DNA of 64,000 bases from Phoebastria nigripes (lineage: Eukaryota > Chordata > Aves > Procellariiformes > Diomedeidae), in assembly GCA_035582835.1 (NCBI GenBank), contig JAYKAV010003132.1, positions 2,600,784 through 2,664,783 of the forward strand. The letters are read 5' to 3'. The notes under the pieces were generated by a model that was not told where the DNA came from, searched no databases, and saw only the letters and a list, made by a program, of their open reading frames with translations. Made by a program: the position numbers and the translations under genes. Below, one piece after another: positions 36,621 through 49,729 of the stretch (within the stretch, counting starts at the first letter, position 1; each line of letters opens with the position of its first letter).

Positions 36621-39600
36621 CTTTTGTTTTATGCATCTATTAACCTTGAACTATCAGCATTTGTTTTAATGTTCTGGTCTGAAGTGACCTAAATGTACTT
36701 CTTTAATGCACTTACTGCTGTAGCTAAAAGGGGGAAAGAACAGGGGAAAAAAAAAANCCAAACTGTTAAGAGGGGGTGGATGAAGTTGGTTGTGGTTTCT
36801 GTGGCATGCCTGCAAGTGCAGCAGCCCCTTTCCCACTTCCCATCCAGGGGTCGAAATCTCAGGGACTCACCTGGCAGAAAAAGGGGGAGAACTGAGGGGT
36901 GTCAGTAGCATCTCGAACAACGCTTCTGGCCTACAGTGTGATGCTGTACATCCCACTTCTTCTTCTCACACTAGGGCTTGAGGGGAGGAAGAATGAAGAC
37001 TAGAGGATGCAAAACCNTCCAGCTGTTGCAAGACGACAGGAGCTCTCAGTGCTCCCAGGTGTGACGGTGACTGCAATATCACATCGTTATGAAAAACATT
37101 ATGTCCAAAAAACAGCATGTCTGATGTAAGTTCTAGAGTCAGATAACAATATAGAGATGTTGGTGGCGTTCTCCAACCAGTACAGACCACAGCAATAAAA
37201 TGCTAGCTGGATATTAGAATATGAGGCTTTTAAAGGTTACACTAGAAGAGCTTTTTAAAGAGATTATCCCCAATTTCCACCAGCATAAAGCAAATCAGAA
37301 TACAAATTTTAAAGAATCAAAATTACCAATGCCAGACATTCCTGAGCAAAGAAGAGAAAACCTTTTCATCTGTAAGTTTTACACTGTGACTCCCAGCTTA
37401 ATTTCCCTGCAGTACAGAGAAAGACGGGTGTGCTTGAACCACCAACTGAATAAATTGTGACCAGGTTTCTCAGGTGATTGGAACCACTTATTTCTTAAGG
37501 AAACACATCATTTTGAGCCAAGCTTTGGAAGCTGACTGCCTACAAAATCCTTTCNGCTGGAAGATGCAGCCTTTTGATCCTAAACATTATCTGCACATAT
37601 TGCACATTCTAGGCATGTTTATTAGGTTATTCTTAGAGCCCCTATTGCCACAGTGCTTGGGCACCTTATACACTTTAATACGGTAATCCTCAAACCTTTC
37701 TGAAGGAAAATTATTCTTAGAGGAATCTAAATTCCAGAGGTCTGGTTCTTCAATGGCATTAATAGCAGTAAGATGCTACTACTAGACAGTGAGGTTTGGG
37801 TATCCAGATATAATTTGGAAATCTAACCTAGATACAAAGGGCCAACTCTTTGTACACNTTAAATATATGGAGAAGAGTGTAAGGGAGCTTTCTAAAGCAT
37901 CAAAGTAGTGTTGAATGTTCATTTCAAACAGCCATCCCTCTGGTGTCCAATCAGAGAATTGAACATTAAAATATGTTGTTATTATTTTTATTTAAACTAT
38001 TACCTTCATCCCCATCTAGGAAGATTTTTACTGCTATCCAACACAACAAACTAAGACAATTTCTGATGACAAATCATTGCACATCATTTTGGGGGACCTG
38101 CAGTGTCTCTTGTATGTGTGACTTCCTGGGGTTAAAACTGTGCTTAGCATAACCTCTTCTCTTTCTTGTCTTTGTCTCCCCTAAAGGAAAAAAAAAATAG
38201 TTTGGACACCATTCTCCTAATCAGTAGGGAACAAGAATGAACATGAATGTGGGCCTGAGACATAATTCAGATTCCCAATTATCTAATGACATATTAGGCA
38301 AAGAATATTGCTGGCTTATTTTCATTATTTCAGGGTTATCTTAATGAATTCAATAAATTTGTGCAAATATTTAAGAATTCATAAACAACATTTGGTCAAC
38401 AAAAAGCATGGAAGTATGTAAACTTGTTACAGCTTGACACCCTCATATATTTGTAATTAGTTGCTGTTAAGACTTCAGCACTCGGTCCTGCTCCAGTGGA
38501 TAATTTTTATGTAGATTGATTTGTCTTCTGAAAAGATAATCAGGGAACATACATATTCCTGTATTTAAGGCACATGTCTTCTGGGGAACCCCATCACTGT
38601 GGCATACATGGAGTGGAAAACTCACTTATTCTGGGATAATACATCCTCTAATATCCACCATACTTATAAATCCAGCATATTGATGCATTGGTCTCTCTTC
38701 ACTCCCATTGAGCTATTCTGGCATATACACAGTGTAAAAGAATGAAGAATCAGGCCATTAATATAGTCGCAGTTGTAATTGCATTTTTTATTCATACAAT
38801 GCTCCAAAATGTGAAGTTAACAGCTTGTTATGTGGGTGTACATTAATAAGCACAATGGGGGTTCATAATAGAGCTTCAAGGTGCTAATGCAGTATGAATT
38901 CATGAATTAATAATTGCCATTAATTAAAAATACAGCAGAATACTACCCAACAATGACTGACAAAGAAAAGTCTCAGCAGTCTCTGTCACACCTCACTTGT
39001 GGCTATTTCTAGGGCTTTTGTGTAGACTGAGGGAATAAAGTTTGGTTTGGAGAGAAGGAAGAGGTGAGGCGTGGAAAAGCAGTCCCCTCAGAAGAGAATG
39101 AATTATTGAAATGGGATAGAAGTAGAAGCAAATACAGGAAGACAAAGTCACTGTGAAAACTCCAACGGGGAAAAAGCCCAGATGGCCTATGGAAGTGATA
39201 AAATTAAGTCTTAAATTGATGGTGCTACTAAACTTGGGACTTGATTATCCTGGCAGATGTGCATGCGACTCCCATTGACTTCAATAGGAGGTGTGCGTGT
39301 GTAGCTGATGGGGAAACCAGTCCTTAGAACCACTGAACTGTGTTCAGAGAAGGAGAGTGAACATGAGGAATGAAAATCTCTAGGTAAAAACAATGACTTC
39401 AACTCTATTTGACATCCCATGGCTGAAAAATGTCAGTGAGTAAGTTGTTTTCACTAAGAAAAAGAAATTTTTTTTTAAAGTTAAAGCAGAGGAAGTCTGT
39501 TACCTGGTGAAAAGCTATAGAAATCCCATGGAGAATCAGTTCCCTCCTCCACCTTCCCACTCTCCTCTTCCCACAAAGTCTTGCCAACACCCAGGTAAGT

Positions 39601-40534
39601 TTGATTCAGTTATGCTGGTGCAAGTGTGGAGTAACTCCATAAACAATCAAGGTTTCACACCAGTTCGCACCAGTTTTATTGAGATGCAGATCCAGCTTGA
39701 GGGGTGTAAAGAAATATGAGATAATAACCTAAAATGACTAAAAAGGGTCTTGTCTGAAAACATGAACAATAATTCTATGATTGAAAGGATGTGAACATTA
39801 TAGCAACTTTAAGGGCTATTAAGCCAGTTCCTATGTGAATCTGTAGTGTGAATTGTATAAGCATTTGGAACGTGTTGATGATAAAGGGATTCATAAAAGT
39901 TGTTATGCTGATTTTATGTTGATGGATGTTAGAATATAAGGTGAATTATTAACCACAGGAAAGTGAGACTAATGTTTAAGTGCTGTGATATATGTGTAAT
40001 TGAAAGCAATTTCTTCTATAGAACAAGGAGATTGTGGGCATAAGTGAAACAAACTTTGAATAAAATACAGGTGAAGTGGAATCTGTTGGGTGTTCAGAGC
40101 CAGGAAACAAAGGGAAAATAAACTTGCCTGAAAAACAAATATTACTACTACAAATAAATAATTTGCATTTATATAGAAACTTCTATTCAGAAAAAGCCTA
40201 AAGCAAGTTACCCACTGGCTAAAGCATTTATAAATAACACTATATACATAGAAATGCATATACAATACCCTTTTCTAGGGATCATGTGCCTTTCTTGCAG
40301 AAATGTTTTCAGTCATATAGCACTCCAGTAAGACCAATACAAAGATTATTTACATCTTAAAAGGGGAAAACTGAAGAAGTCAGAGGTTAATCAACTTTGA
40401 TTTGATTCTGCTGAAGTCAAGAGCACAACTTTGCTAAAAAGAGTCCAGTAAATAGAGTCTGATATGGGCTGTTTCTTTGAAACCAATGGGAATACTGGTG
40501 TTCATTCTTGTGCCTAAAGGACTCACAATTTGGC
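36620..40534. other. Non-coding sequence
   Basis: No gene recognised. It contains a possible conserved block at 38.76-38.96 kb (TTAATTAA, TAATAATTG and GAATTCATGAATTAATAATTG-like homeodomain cores) and several patches (38690-38762, 39245-39310, 39615-39690) that look like one family of old amniote repeats with a CCATTGA...TCAAT core. Confidence 0.55.
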
Positions 40535-40612
40535 ACTAAATGACGTGCCTGAGGTAGCACAGCGAGTCAACAGTAATCACCAGACTAAGACACAAGAGTT
40601 CTGCTTTGCAGT
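40535..40612 (+). mobile_element. MIR-like (CORE-SINE) fragment, sense
   Basis: TGACGTGCCTGAGGTAGCAC followed by AGCGAGTCAACAG and CAAGAGTTCTG follows the word order of the MIR core (family form: TGACTTGCCCAAGGTCACACAGCGAGT, then the CAGGA..TCTG end). About 75 bp survive. An earlier piece, around 40340-40420 (AAAAGGGGAAAACTGA...), could be the upstream half of the same element split by about 110 bp. Confidence 0.45.
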
Positions 40613-42691
40613 CTTTTGTGTGTCTACGGAAGATCATGCGCCTGATTTTCCGTTCCCTCACAGTAGTGATCCTGACTGGTAACACCAAGGACTCGTACCT
40701 TAAGGAAAGCCAGGTTACTGGCATGCAGTCCTTCCCATACTAATGGGAATGCTACAGATATTGGGGCTACATCTTGTATATGTTATTGGCTGACTGACAA
40801 CCAGCTGAGGCTGTTTTAGCTATGGACAGAAGGAGTATTTCAGTCAGCTGATGAGCAGCAATAGATTTTTAGTCCTGCTGAATAAATGATGGTGTTGCAG
40901 CAATATTTTAATCAGTAAGAATTTGAAATGACTGGCATAATCATGTCTCATGAGCACTGTAACCATCATGAATTAATGTGGGTAAATACTTTGCATAGCA
41001 TCATGTGTTCTGTACCAAAATGCATGGGGCTAGTTTAAATTCCAAATCTCTGTGATATCAAACAAGAAGTGAATGGAGTTACAGTGATTTAGCTAAGGCT
41101 CTGACCTAAAACCTGCACATATAATGTTAATATTAATGTATTTTTACTGAAGATGAAATATCCTTCAATTATTATACTCATTGTATACCACCATTTAGCG
41201 TGGGTGATTTTACTAAAATTTAAGATCCAAATGATGTGCTTATACTTAATCCTAGCATAGAAAACTGGTTTCTGCTGGGACACGTATCAAGAAAATGTGG
41301 GGAAAAATAGCCCAAATAAACCATTAATTTGATGTAATAGAATAGAGGAAAAAAACCTTGAAAGGTAAGTCGTTAAAAAAAAATAAATCTTATTTAAGTG
41401 ATTCAGTAATAAAGTGAGTGACCTCTTCATTCCACTTAGAAAAGCCTCTTAATGCTGGTGCATGGTTTTAACAGTTATTTGAAATAAAATTATCCAAGAA
41501 GCATGAAAATATTTATAATACACTAAAGTGGTGGCTTAGTGGAAGGACCAAAGTCAGATAGTAAGCATTTCACCTCTGTTGTTCTAGGTCCCATTCACAA
41601 TCAGTCAGTATAGGCTGCAAATCCAGCTACTGGAATTTTTCTAGAAGCTGAGCTGTCATTTTTAATTTTTGTCCAAGTCAAGAATTTTGTATTTTTTCCA
41701 ACTGTTGTGAATAAAAGGTTAACTTTTTTTTTTTTTTTTTCTTCTCTGGTTTCTTTTCCTTCTCCTTCTCCACATGAAATCAGGAAAAAAAAAGAAAAAG
41801 CAAAAGATGCCCCAGAGCCATTAGTGTTTGGATTAGAGCCTCTGGGATTTTTCGTACTTCACTGAGCTATGCTAAGAGTTTCTGCCTTTTTTATATACAC
41901 CTAAATTTTTTCCCATTAATTATTTTGACAATGAAATAAAGGTTACTGCATTGTGTGTAACTGCGTACTGTTTAGACATTGGTGAATGGGATCAACCTTT
42001 TGTACAGTGTCACTAGTGAATGTTCAAATTCCAGTCTCTCCCATAGCATTCACTTATNGTTGGAATATATGTCAGTTAAACTACAGAGATCGATCCTCCT
42101 GTCAGAGCTACCAGTGGGTTCAGAAGACATTGAGCGGGGCATGGAGGCACCCCAGATCACACCGTCTATGGCTTCATAGAAAACCAGGCTGCTAAGAGCA
42201 TAAGTCATTCCATGACCTGCAAAACTAATGAATCCTGGTTTCCCATAAATGTTCCTCTTGTGGTCTGCTGACTTTGGCATAGAGGAATATTCAGTCTTCA
42301 ATGAAAATATCTGTCCCTAATTCACACTTCCTTTGTGGATTCTCTGGTATTTAGTAAGGCTCGCATACTGCAGCTTTACCTTTGCTAAGGCACTTTTCAC
42401 AGGTCTGTCTTTTTATATAGCTGCCTACTTTCATGAAACTTGTAGGGAATTAGCTACCTTCCAAGCCACCCTTTTCTGCATTTGGCTTAATTTTCTCAAA
42501 GATCCAAAAGTCAACAGGGAAGAGACATATCCACATGCTTTTTTTTTTTTTTTTTTTAATCAAAATATTGACTAAAAAACATCAAATGGATGGATTTGTT
42601 GATTATCTGGATTTTCACTAATATTTGAAATGGTTCCACGTTCTTTGAAGCTGTGCGTTTTGTTTTGTTTTGGCCAGCCCTGGATAATGGT
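40613..42691. other. Non-coding sequence
   Basis: No gene recognised. It is AT-rich with a 17-nt T-tract at 41724-41740. Small open frames (up to 83 codons) overlap each other on both strands near 42.0-42.3 kb and look random. Confidence 0.6.
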
Positions 42692-42800
42692 CACATTTAA
42701 GAGATGAGGAACCAAAGCATAAAATGTTCAGAGGTTGCACAGGGTCACCCAGGAAGGACATATGAAGCAGCCCATTCCTGTGCCTTGAGCACAAGAATGC
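42692..42800 (+). mobile_element. MIR-like (CORE-SINE) fragment, sense
   Basis: TTTAAGAGATGAGGAACCAAAGCATAAAATGTTCAGAGGTTGCACAGGGTCACCCAGGAAGG-type order, shown here only by its words: GATGAGGAA, CAGAGGTT, GGGTCAC. This is the MIR core (family form: GATGAGGAAACTGAGGC..CAGAGAGGTTAAG..AAGGTCAC). The tail after 42770 is unclear. Confidence 0.55.
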
Positions 42801-43708
42801 CATTGATTGAATACTACAGAGAAAATTATCATGAGAAATGGATGATCTCTCTTACAACCCTGCTACCTTTCATTCCTTCCAACAGACCACATCCTCTGCC
42901 TGAGCACTAGTACTCTTCAATGGAGATTCCTAGTANGGTAAGCTAATCTAATTTTCTGACATAATTACTCCTGTTTATGGCAGTTGCATTTTGCCATCTA
43001 AAAGGAAATCAGTAATTCTGTGAAAGCTGAGCATTGCCTTCCTGAAAGTTGAGTGTTTTGTTGCTGTTCAGTCATCCAGGCATTCTTTTAAATGTTTCCT
43101 TTTTTATTCTACAGGGACAAACATTAATAAACATTGTGGAAGTTTGATTTTCTCTCTTTCTCTCTCAAATAGAAATGGACTTTTTTGCTTTCTCTTCCTC
43201 CTTGTATAAGCACTTATCATGCTGGGCTTAAATGGCTGGAGCAGTTCTGTCTGAGGGCTACTAGATATAACGAGGGGAACCAGGGTCCCATACAGATTGT
43301 AATGCTGATGTCCTGGGAGCCTGAGTTGGAACTCACCTGCACAAATNTACCATAAACCATAGATTAAAATCTGTGAAGGGTCAGTATAATGAGTACAGAA
43401 ATAGATGTTTTAATCCCAATTGCTATTCTACAAACAGTCCTCACCCCTGCAAAAAAACCAAAACAGAACAAAACAAAACACCCACTCCTACAAACAACCA
43501 ACCAACAAAAAAAAACTATTTGCAGGCCTTGGGTGAAATGAGAGATGCCTCAAGAAATGGTGTGGAAAATAGAAATGTTCTCTATTTATAGTCAGCTCAA
43601 AGCAAGTTAGTTTTGGGAGACTTCTTTGACATGAGTCTTTTTTCTTCTCTGATATATAAAATGACACACTGCAGATTTATCTTTCTCCTCTCCCACCTTT
43701 CTCATTCC

Positions 43709-43731
43709 TTTTTTTTTTTTTTTTTTTTTTT
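43709..43731 (-). repeat. Poly-T tract, 23 nt
   Basis: Uninterrupted T-run followed by two tandem copies of TAATGAATG. It could be the tail of a minus-strand retrocopy, but no source sequence is recognisable. Confidence 0.85.
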
Positions 43732-44275
43732 AATGAATGCTAATGAATGTTTCTTTACATACAGCTAAATGCAGGATTTCAGTGCGTATTTTGAAAATAG
43801 AACTAGTCCATCCAGGTTGAGTAAATGTATGTGGGACATGGGACCATAAAGGAGGCTTATGGCAATTAGGTACCCAATTCCTGTTTTCCTATCTGGTACA
43901 AATATGGGTCTGCTGAGTGGAGGCTGTGATGGCACTTACAGAATTCCTGGAATCCCTTTAAAGGAAACCTCAAACCTACTGCTACTTACACAGAGAGAAA
44001 TAATACTAGGAAGAAGTCATTTAGTGTGCTGAAGTATTGTGGGATTTGGTATATTTATTTCCTTACAGGAAGGTCCTGTCAATACAGGAGCTGATTGCAC
44101 TCACTCCCCTCTTCATTGCTTCTTTGGTATTCTGTCTTACACTTGCCTTTCTTTTACACTGTGAAAATATTTAATTGACACAATGTAAAAAAGGCATTAA
44201 TTTTTTTTTTTTTTTGCTTTTTACCTTAAAATTTAGTTATATTTTTAAACTTGCTATTTTTCACACTGTAAATTG

Positions 44276-44277
<2 letters not shown>

Positions 44278-44312
<35 letters not shown>
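44278..44312 (-). repeat. Poly-T tract, 35 nt
   Basis: The longest homopolymer in the window. If read as the poly-A tail of a minus-strand insertion, the insert body should lie at higher coordinates (44313 onward); I recognise nothing there except the (TTTTA)n block. Confidence 0.9.
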
Positions 44313-44317
<5 letters not shown>

Positions 44318-44416
44318 GGTCAGGTTTGACCTTTGAAAACAAAGATACTCTTTTCATCAGAGTATTTATTTCATTCACAACACCTACCTAAGCTATTTTG
44401 GTTGTACTAAATGGGT

Positions 44417-44456
44417 ATTTTATTTTATATTACTTTATTTTACTTTATTTTATTTT
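44417..44456. repeat. (TTTTA)n-type repeat
   Basis: About seven TTTTA/TTTAC pentamer-like units in 40 bp. Confidence 0.75.
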
Positions 44457-47400
44457 CTAAGTAGGAATACTACTTGTTGCCACTCTTGCCATGCTATTAA
44501 TTACAAGCACAGGCAGGAGGGTTGGAGATGAAAAACCCTTCTAGACACCAGTATTTCAAATGATGGATGGAGCTATCTAGACAACAGGGAGTTCAGCTGC
44601 CCCAGGAGTCACAGCTAGGAATGAGAAAGGTGGAGGCAAACAGTGGTGATGAGACAAAGAGGGGTTAAATCTCATTCCTTGTCTCTGAATCTATGCCAAC
44701 CACAATTTCAACACTGTGTCTTACAGGTGTGCTCTGAGAAGGACTCAGGTAAACTATTTTACAAATATGATTNACATTTAGCCTTGAACTATCCCTCTTA
44801 ACTTTAAGACACCTCAGCAATGTGGAAGCCTTTAAAATCAGTGGAGAACTGTAGTGTTTCAAAGGGAACCTGGTAAGCACGCTCTTGAGGTTTTGTTCAT
44901 CTGAAATCAAAAGTAGTAAAAATCTCACCATAGAAACCATAATAATAACAATAGTAATTACACAAATTAAAACCTGAACAGAGGGCCAACCCTGAAGGCC
45001 AATCCTGGTTAATTCAACATGAAAGTTTTACTCTTCAATGTTTTTACATTTGTAAATAAAAAATCAGTTTTGAACTAAAAAGTAGCACTCCCACTGTGGG
45101 TATCAACAGTTTCTAATTGAAATACTTATAAACTGGAAAATCCATTGAAGTTTTCACTTTCCTAGTAAAGATACTGGCTTAGATGGATCTATATTTATGA
45201 AAGAAAAATTTCTCTGGAAATTCCTACCGTTCTCCAGATNCAGACTCCAATAAGGGACTGGTTTGCGGCAAGCTGGTCTGCTCTGACACGTCTTTTCTGT
45301 TGTCTGGTTTCTGTGATTTGAGCCAGGTGTTTCAGAGAACAAAGGAGATGTTCTGTTGGGGAGGCCTCAGTGAATAAGGGTGGATCCAATGTGCTCTGTA
45401 GTACCGCAAATACAGTGATAGCTGGAAAATGTAACAAGAATTTAAGAAAAAGCCTGTTGTCTGCTAACATAGAGATCACCTCTGCATGACTAGGGATATG
45501 GGGATGGAGATCATTTCTTGTGAGATTCATTAGCATGAGCTCTAATGTCTAAAAACAAACTCTTCAGGACCGGACTAGACACTTTATGGGAATTCCAGTT
45601 ACTGAAAAGAAATCAGCATGACCAATAAATCATTACTCTGGTATGTCTTGGAGACCTACCTTAAAAGGGAATGACTAATCTTCCTCTATAAAAATAGAGG
45701 GGATGTATGACAGTTTACTCAGACATATCCCAAAGGGGATTAATTTCTGCATTTGACCAACTGAATGAATCTTTAGATTTCATGAACCATATTGACTTCA
45801 TGTTCATTGACTGTAGTGGGTGCTTAGACTCCCTCTACTTCAGCTGTAGCTACCTCCTTATGAAAATCTACGTTTGATTTCAATCTGTGAGCTGAATCCT
45901 AGAAAGCATTTCCAGATGTTGAAATTTGGTAGGTAAATGCCTCCACTCCTCCCAAAGCCTTTAACAGTGCACTAAGTAAAGCTTTTTCTATCAAGTTGCT
46001 GTTTTGCTGTCTTCAAATGAAAAAGAAAAAAAAAAATTGTTGATCTTAATGTAGTCTTCATCAGACAAGACTTCCCAAAGCTCCCTTTGAACTGATATTC
46101 AGTGGCAATTTAGTCTCAGAAGAAAAACTGTCAGGAGAAAAGCCAAGAACTGAATAGGCCATGGCTATGACTTAAAGGCTGACTTGGAGGCCATGGTTGG
46201 GGCACTGTGGGAGACGAGACTTTACCATTAATCTGCTTCTGTTCTCTGCATAGAGTACACACAATTGTTTTCAAAGCTGACAAGACTGGCTTTCATAAGC
46301 ACTAAACTTACTCATAAACATACAAAAGAAACCTAAGAAAACATTACAGTCACCAAGAGCATCACCATAAGAGATTAAGAGTGATCTTTTGTGGCCTCCA
46401 GGATGTACATTTGCTTGCATTCAGTGACCAGGTTTCATCTTGAGTTACAACACCACAACTCAAGTTGCATTTAGCATTTACTTTCACCTATACAATCATG
46501 TTAGTGCATTTTTCAGGGTCTCGTACACTGTACGTCTATGTTTTGCTTACGGGGCAGTAAGCACAGTCCATCATATCTCACAAAAATCACATATCTTTAT
46601 TTTAGTATTTTCATCACTGAAATGCCATGCAGACAGCACACTCACCTGGCCTCATGAGAAAACTGCAAGGCATTGAATAGATGTTTGTGGAGGTGAAACT
46701 GTGAACCCTATCTTTTTCATGACCATGTGTAGAGGAAGCCTTACTTAAGATATGTATAATAAGATATGTATAGTACTGCTACTGAACCTGACTGAAATGG
46801 GAAAAGTCCTGGAAGAAAGAATTAAAGACAGGTAGTGTATACTGTGACTGGTCCTGTGTGAGTGTTTAAGGAAGAGGAAGGAACTCAGTTGTTCAGTGAT
46901 CAGTCGAAGCCAAGGAGTGTTTCAGGTCTTACTAACCAGCATGGCATATCATGGGCTTCTTCATAACCTCTTACCCTCTGCTCTTGGAAAGCCTCTCAAG
47001 GGAAGATTTCACCACCTTTGGGCTTTTGTATGAAAGCCAAGAATGGGTCTGAAGAAAGCTAAAACTGGGGTTCTGATCTCATTTCTTCTAATGGTGGAGC
47101 AGAACCACATTGTCTGTCCCATATGGAAAAGAATACCAGTGGTAGAGACTACTCCCCACACTCCCAGCAGCCTCAGCCGCGCAACCCTGCTTGGGAATGC
47201 CCAGAGGAGCTATGGATGAAAGCAAATGCTAGCACAAAATATCAGAGGCACATGACATACTGCTCAACAGAGCTTCTTCCACTTTCAGCTAAAGGAAATT
47301 ATGCAGAAAAGAATCCTCATAATACCTTGAAAATGAGTGATGTCCATTCACTACTGTGGTTAACGTCACATTTACTGCAGCACAGCCAAAATATCTTCTC

Positions 47401-49560
47401 ACATCAGGACATGTTACTCTGCTTTGCATAGATTTCCCTACTGCTGTGAAATACAGGGAGTTGCTTCAGTTCTCAGATGCCCACAGACATCTCNTGTGGG
47501 CAGCACTGAGAGCTGCACAGCCATCTCTGCGGGCAAAAGTGTCTGAATTTTGAGAAGCAGGTCTCTGATTAATGGTGGTTATTGCTGTTTCAGATTAGCA
47601 AATCTGGCATCAAGCAGTGATTTCTTACTTCCAGATTATGATAAAGAGGTCTAGCTGTAGACCATTATCCACTATAAATAGACATCCTTCTGTACCATAG
47701 ATAACGATATGTGGGGTGGCATACCGGAGCTGAAACTCCATAAGCAGCATTTAACATTCACCCATAATATTTGTGCTGTTAGAGCTATGTATATTTACCT
47801 TGTTGCAACAGACAGACAAATGGATGGAATAAATGTATTGGCATGAAGATCTAGAAATAAATTAGCAGTATCTGGTTATTGGGGCACTAATTTGAACTAT
47901 CAGAAATATCTCTACATATGAAAGGAACTAGAGAAAAGAACAACCTAGAAAGAAAAGTGCTCTTCTCTCTGTGCAAGCAGCTTGGGAAATGCCTGAGCCA
48001 GTTTTCCCTTGGGGAGCAGGAAAAATTGGCATAGTCTATGTCCTGCGGAGCAAGCACAGCCATAATGGAAGATTTTAACATAACTGCATCTTCTGAGTGA
48101 TGCTCCCTCCTCTGCTGACACACCCCTGTAGTCCCTTTCCCTGGGCAGCAGCAGCAACAAGTGATGTGGCTGGAGCACATTGACCTCATTTGGATCAGAG
48201 TATTTTTTGGGGGTGGGGTTACTCCTAGGTTCACCCTTAGTATTGCCCTGGGAGGCATGGACTCTGACCTCTGCTCAGATCTGTTCTGCGTACCATTGCA
48301 CACTGCCCCAGGCAGCTCCTGTCTGCAATGATTTGTAAGGCTTCCCATGCACCATTTTTATTTATTTATTTTGTGGTGATAGCGTAGCCATATTCAGGCA
48401 TCAGGCCACCCAGAGCTCCAGAGGATGCCGCAGCAGTGTCCGGCTGATGTCGGCTGGCCTTGTCCGAGGTGCTCTGGTGATTGTTGCAACGGTGGGAAAG
48501 GAAAAGGTGTCTAGCTAGCTAATAAGTCTCACTTTTTACAGCATCCGATATTTTGTATCAGTGTCGTTTGAAAGGATATCGCTTTGCGAGATTGATCCAA
48601 GGCTGGCATGAAGAATATGCACTCAAATCTCTTTTAGAAAGATTTATAATATTAACCTCAGGCTATTTTTAAGTCACCGTCGATCTTTATAGAAGCAGTG
48701 CTGAGATTCATTTGTTTTCCAACTGGCAGAAAGTCTCTGTTACCTTTTGTAAGCCGGTATTGAACAATTTGGCTTTGGGTCAAACTGGTTTAATGAACTG
48801 TCTAGGGTTCAAACTTCATGCTGCCATTTGCAGATGTTCAATAGCCAGTCTGTTTTAGCAAAAGGAGTTCATTAATATTTGCGGCTAAAAAGCCTTCATA
48901 ACATTGATGCACAAGTGTCTGCTGTAAACCTTTTAAGTAGCTTAAATCTTCTTTATGTAGAGGCATAAGGTCTGATTCGCTTCTTGCTTACACTACTAGT
49001 TTCATGTGAAATTCCTCCTGTTTTTTTTTCCTGGCAGGTTGGAGGACAGAATCAGGCCTATAGATTAAAATCCTTCTTTCTAAACTTTGTGCAAGTGCTT
49101 TATGGACTGCATTATACATAAACCCATTTTCATTTTATATAGATGTAAATGATTCAGCTGCAAGTTTTTTAACTCCTTATAAACTTAATAGAGACTTATA
49201 TCTTCAAAAAACATTGCAGAGGTTATTTTAACTCTTCTATAGAAAAGTTATCACACTGATAAATTTCATAGGAGTTACTTTTTCATGACTGATTATGATT
49301 ACATTTCTTTATGACACCCTTTGGTTTTCTTCAGACTGGACCACCTGCACAGACTTAGGAACAACTTTTCTATCATGGTCACCTTAGGCCATCCAAATAT
49401 GTTGAAAGTCTTTTTAACAAGGAAAAGAAAATATTGCTCTCCTTGTTTATAGCAGGTAAGAAAAAAAGCAAAGGGTTTCAGCTGTAGCAAGAGAAAATAT
49501 AGGCTAAAAATAGGGGGAGGGGGGAGTATTTAAACAGTAAAGGTAAATAAGAAGTTGGGT

Positions 49561-49729
49561 GGATTGACCCGGGAAGTCATGGACACTCAAGCACTAGAGG
49601 TTTTCTGAACAATTGAGTCAAAAAACTGTCAGGAATGGTTTAGACATAGTTGATCCAGCCTTGGGATAGGAAAATGGTCTAGTGACCTCTCATGATCTTT
49701 TTTTGTCCCAGGCATCTATGAATACATAG
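49561..49729 (+). mobile_element. Ancient CR1 LINE 3' end, sense
   Basis: The words follow the CR1 C-terminal/3' UTR order: GAGGTTTTCTGAACA (CR1: GAAGTTTTCAAGAACA), CTGTCAGGAATGGTTTAGACA (CR1: TTGTCAGGGATGGTCTAGG), TTGATCCAGCCTTGGG, GGTCTAGTGACCTCTC (CR1: GGACTAGATGACCTCT), then CATCTATGAATACATAG in place of the terminal CTATGATTC repeats. It is 5'-truncated and strongly diverged, with no open frame. Clearly older than the CR1 at the right edge of the window. Confidence 0.75.

Larger units (their letters stand above)
42801..49560. other. Non-coding sequence
   Basis: No gene recognised. It contains T-tracts at 43.7 and 44.3 kb, a (TTTTA)n repeat at 44.42 kb, and a slightly GC-richer stretch at 48.0-48.5 kb. 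That stretch overlaps a 153-codon minus-strand frame (47887-48348) whose product is cysteine-rich but unlike any family I know; I treat it as chance. A possible conserved non-coding block lies at 48.5-49.0 kb. Confidence 0.55.

Noticed and set aside
47887..48348. 153-codon, cysteine-containing frame on the minus strand
   Set aside because: Lies in a slightly GC-richer patch where stops are rarer; no family resemblance and no splice or promoter context I could support.
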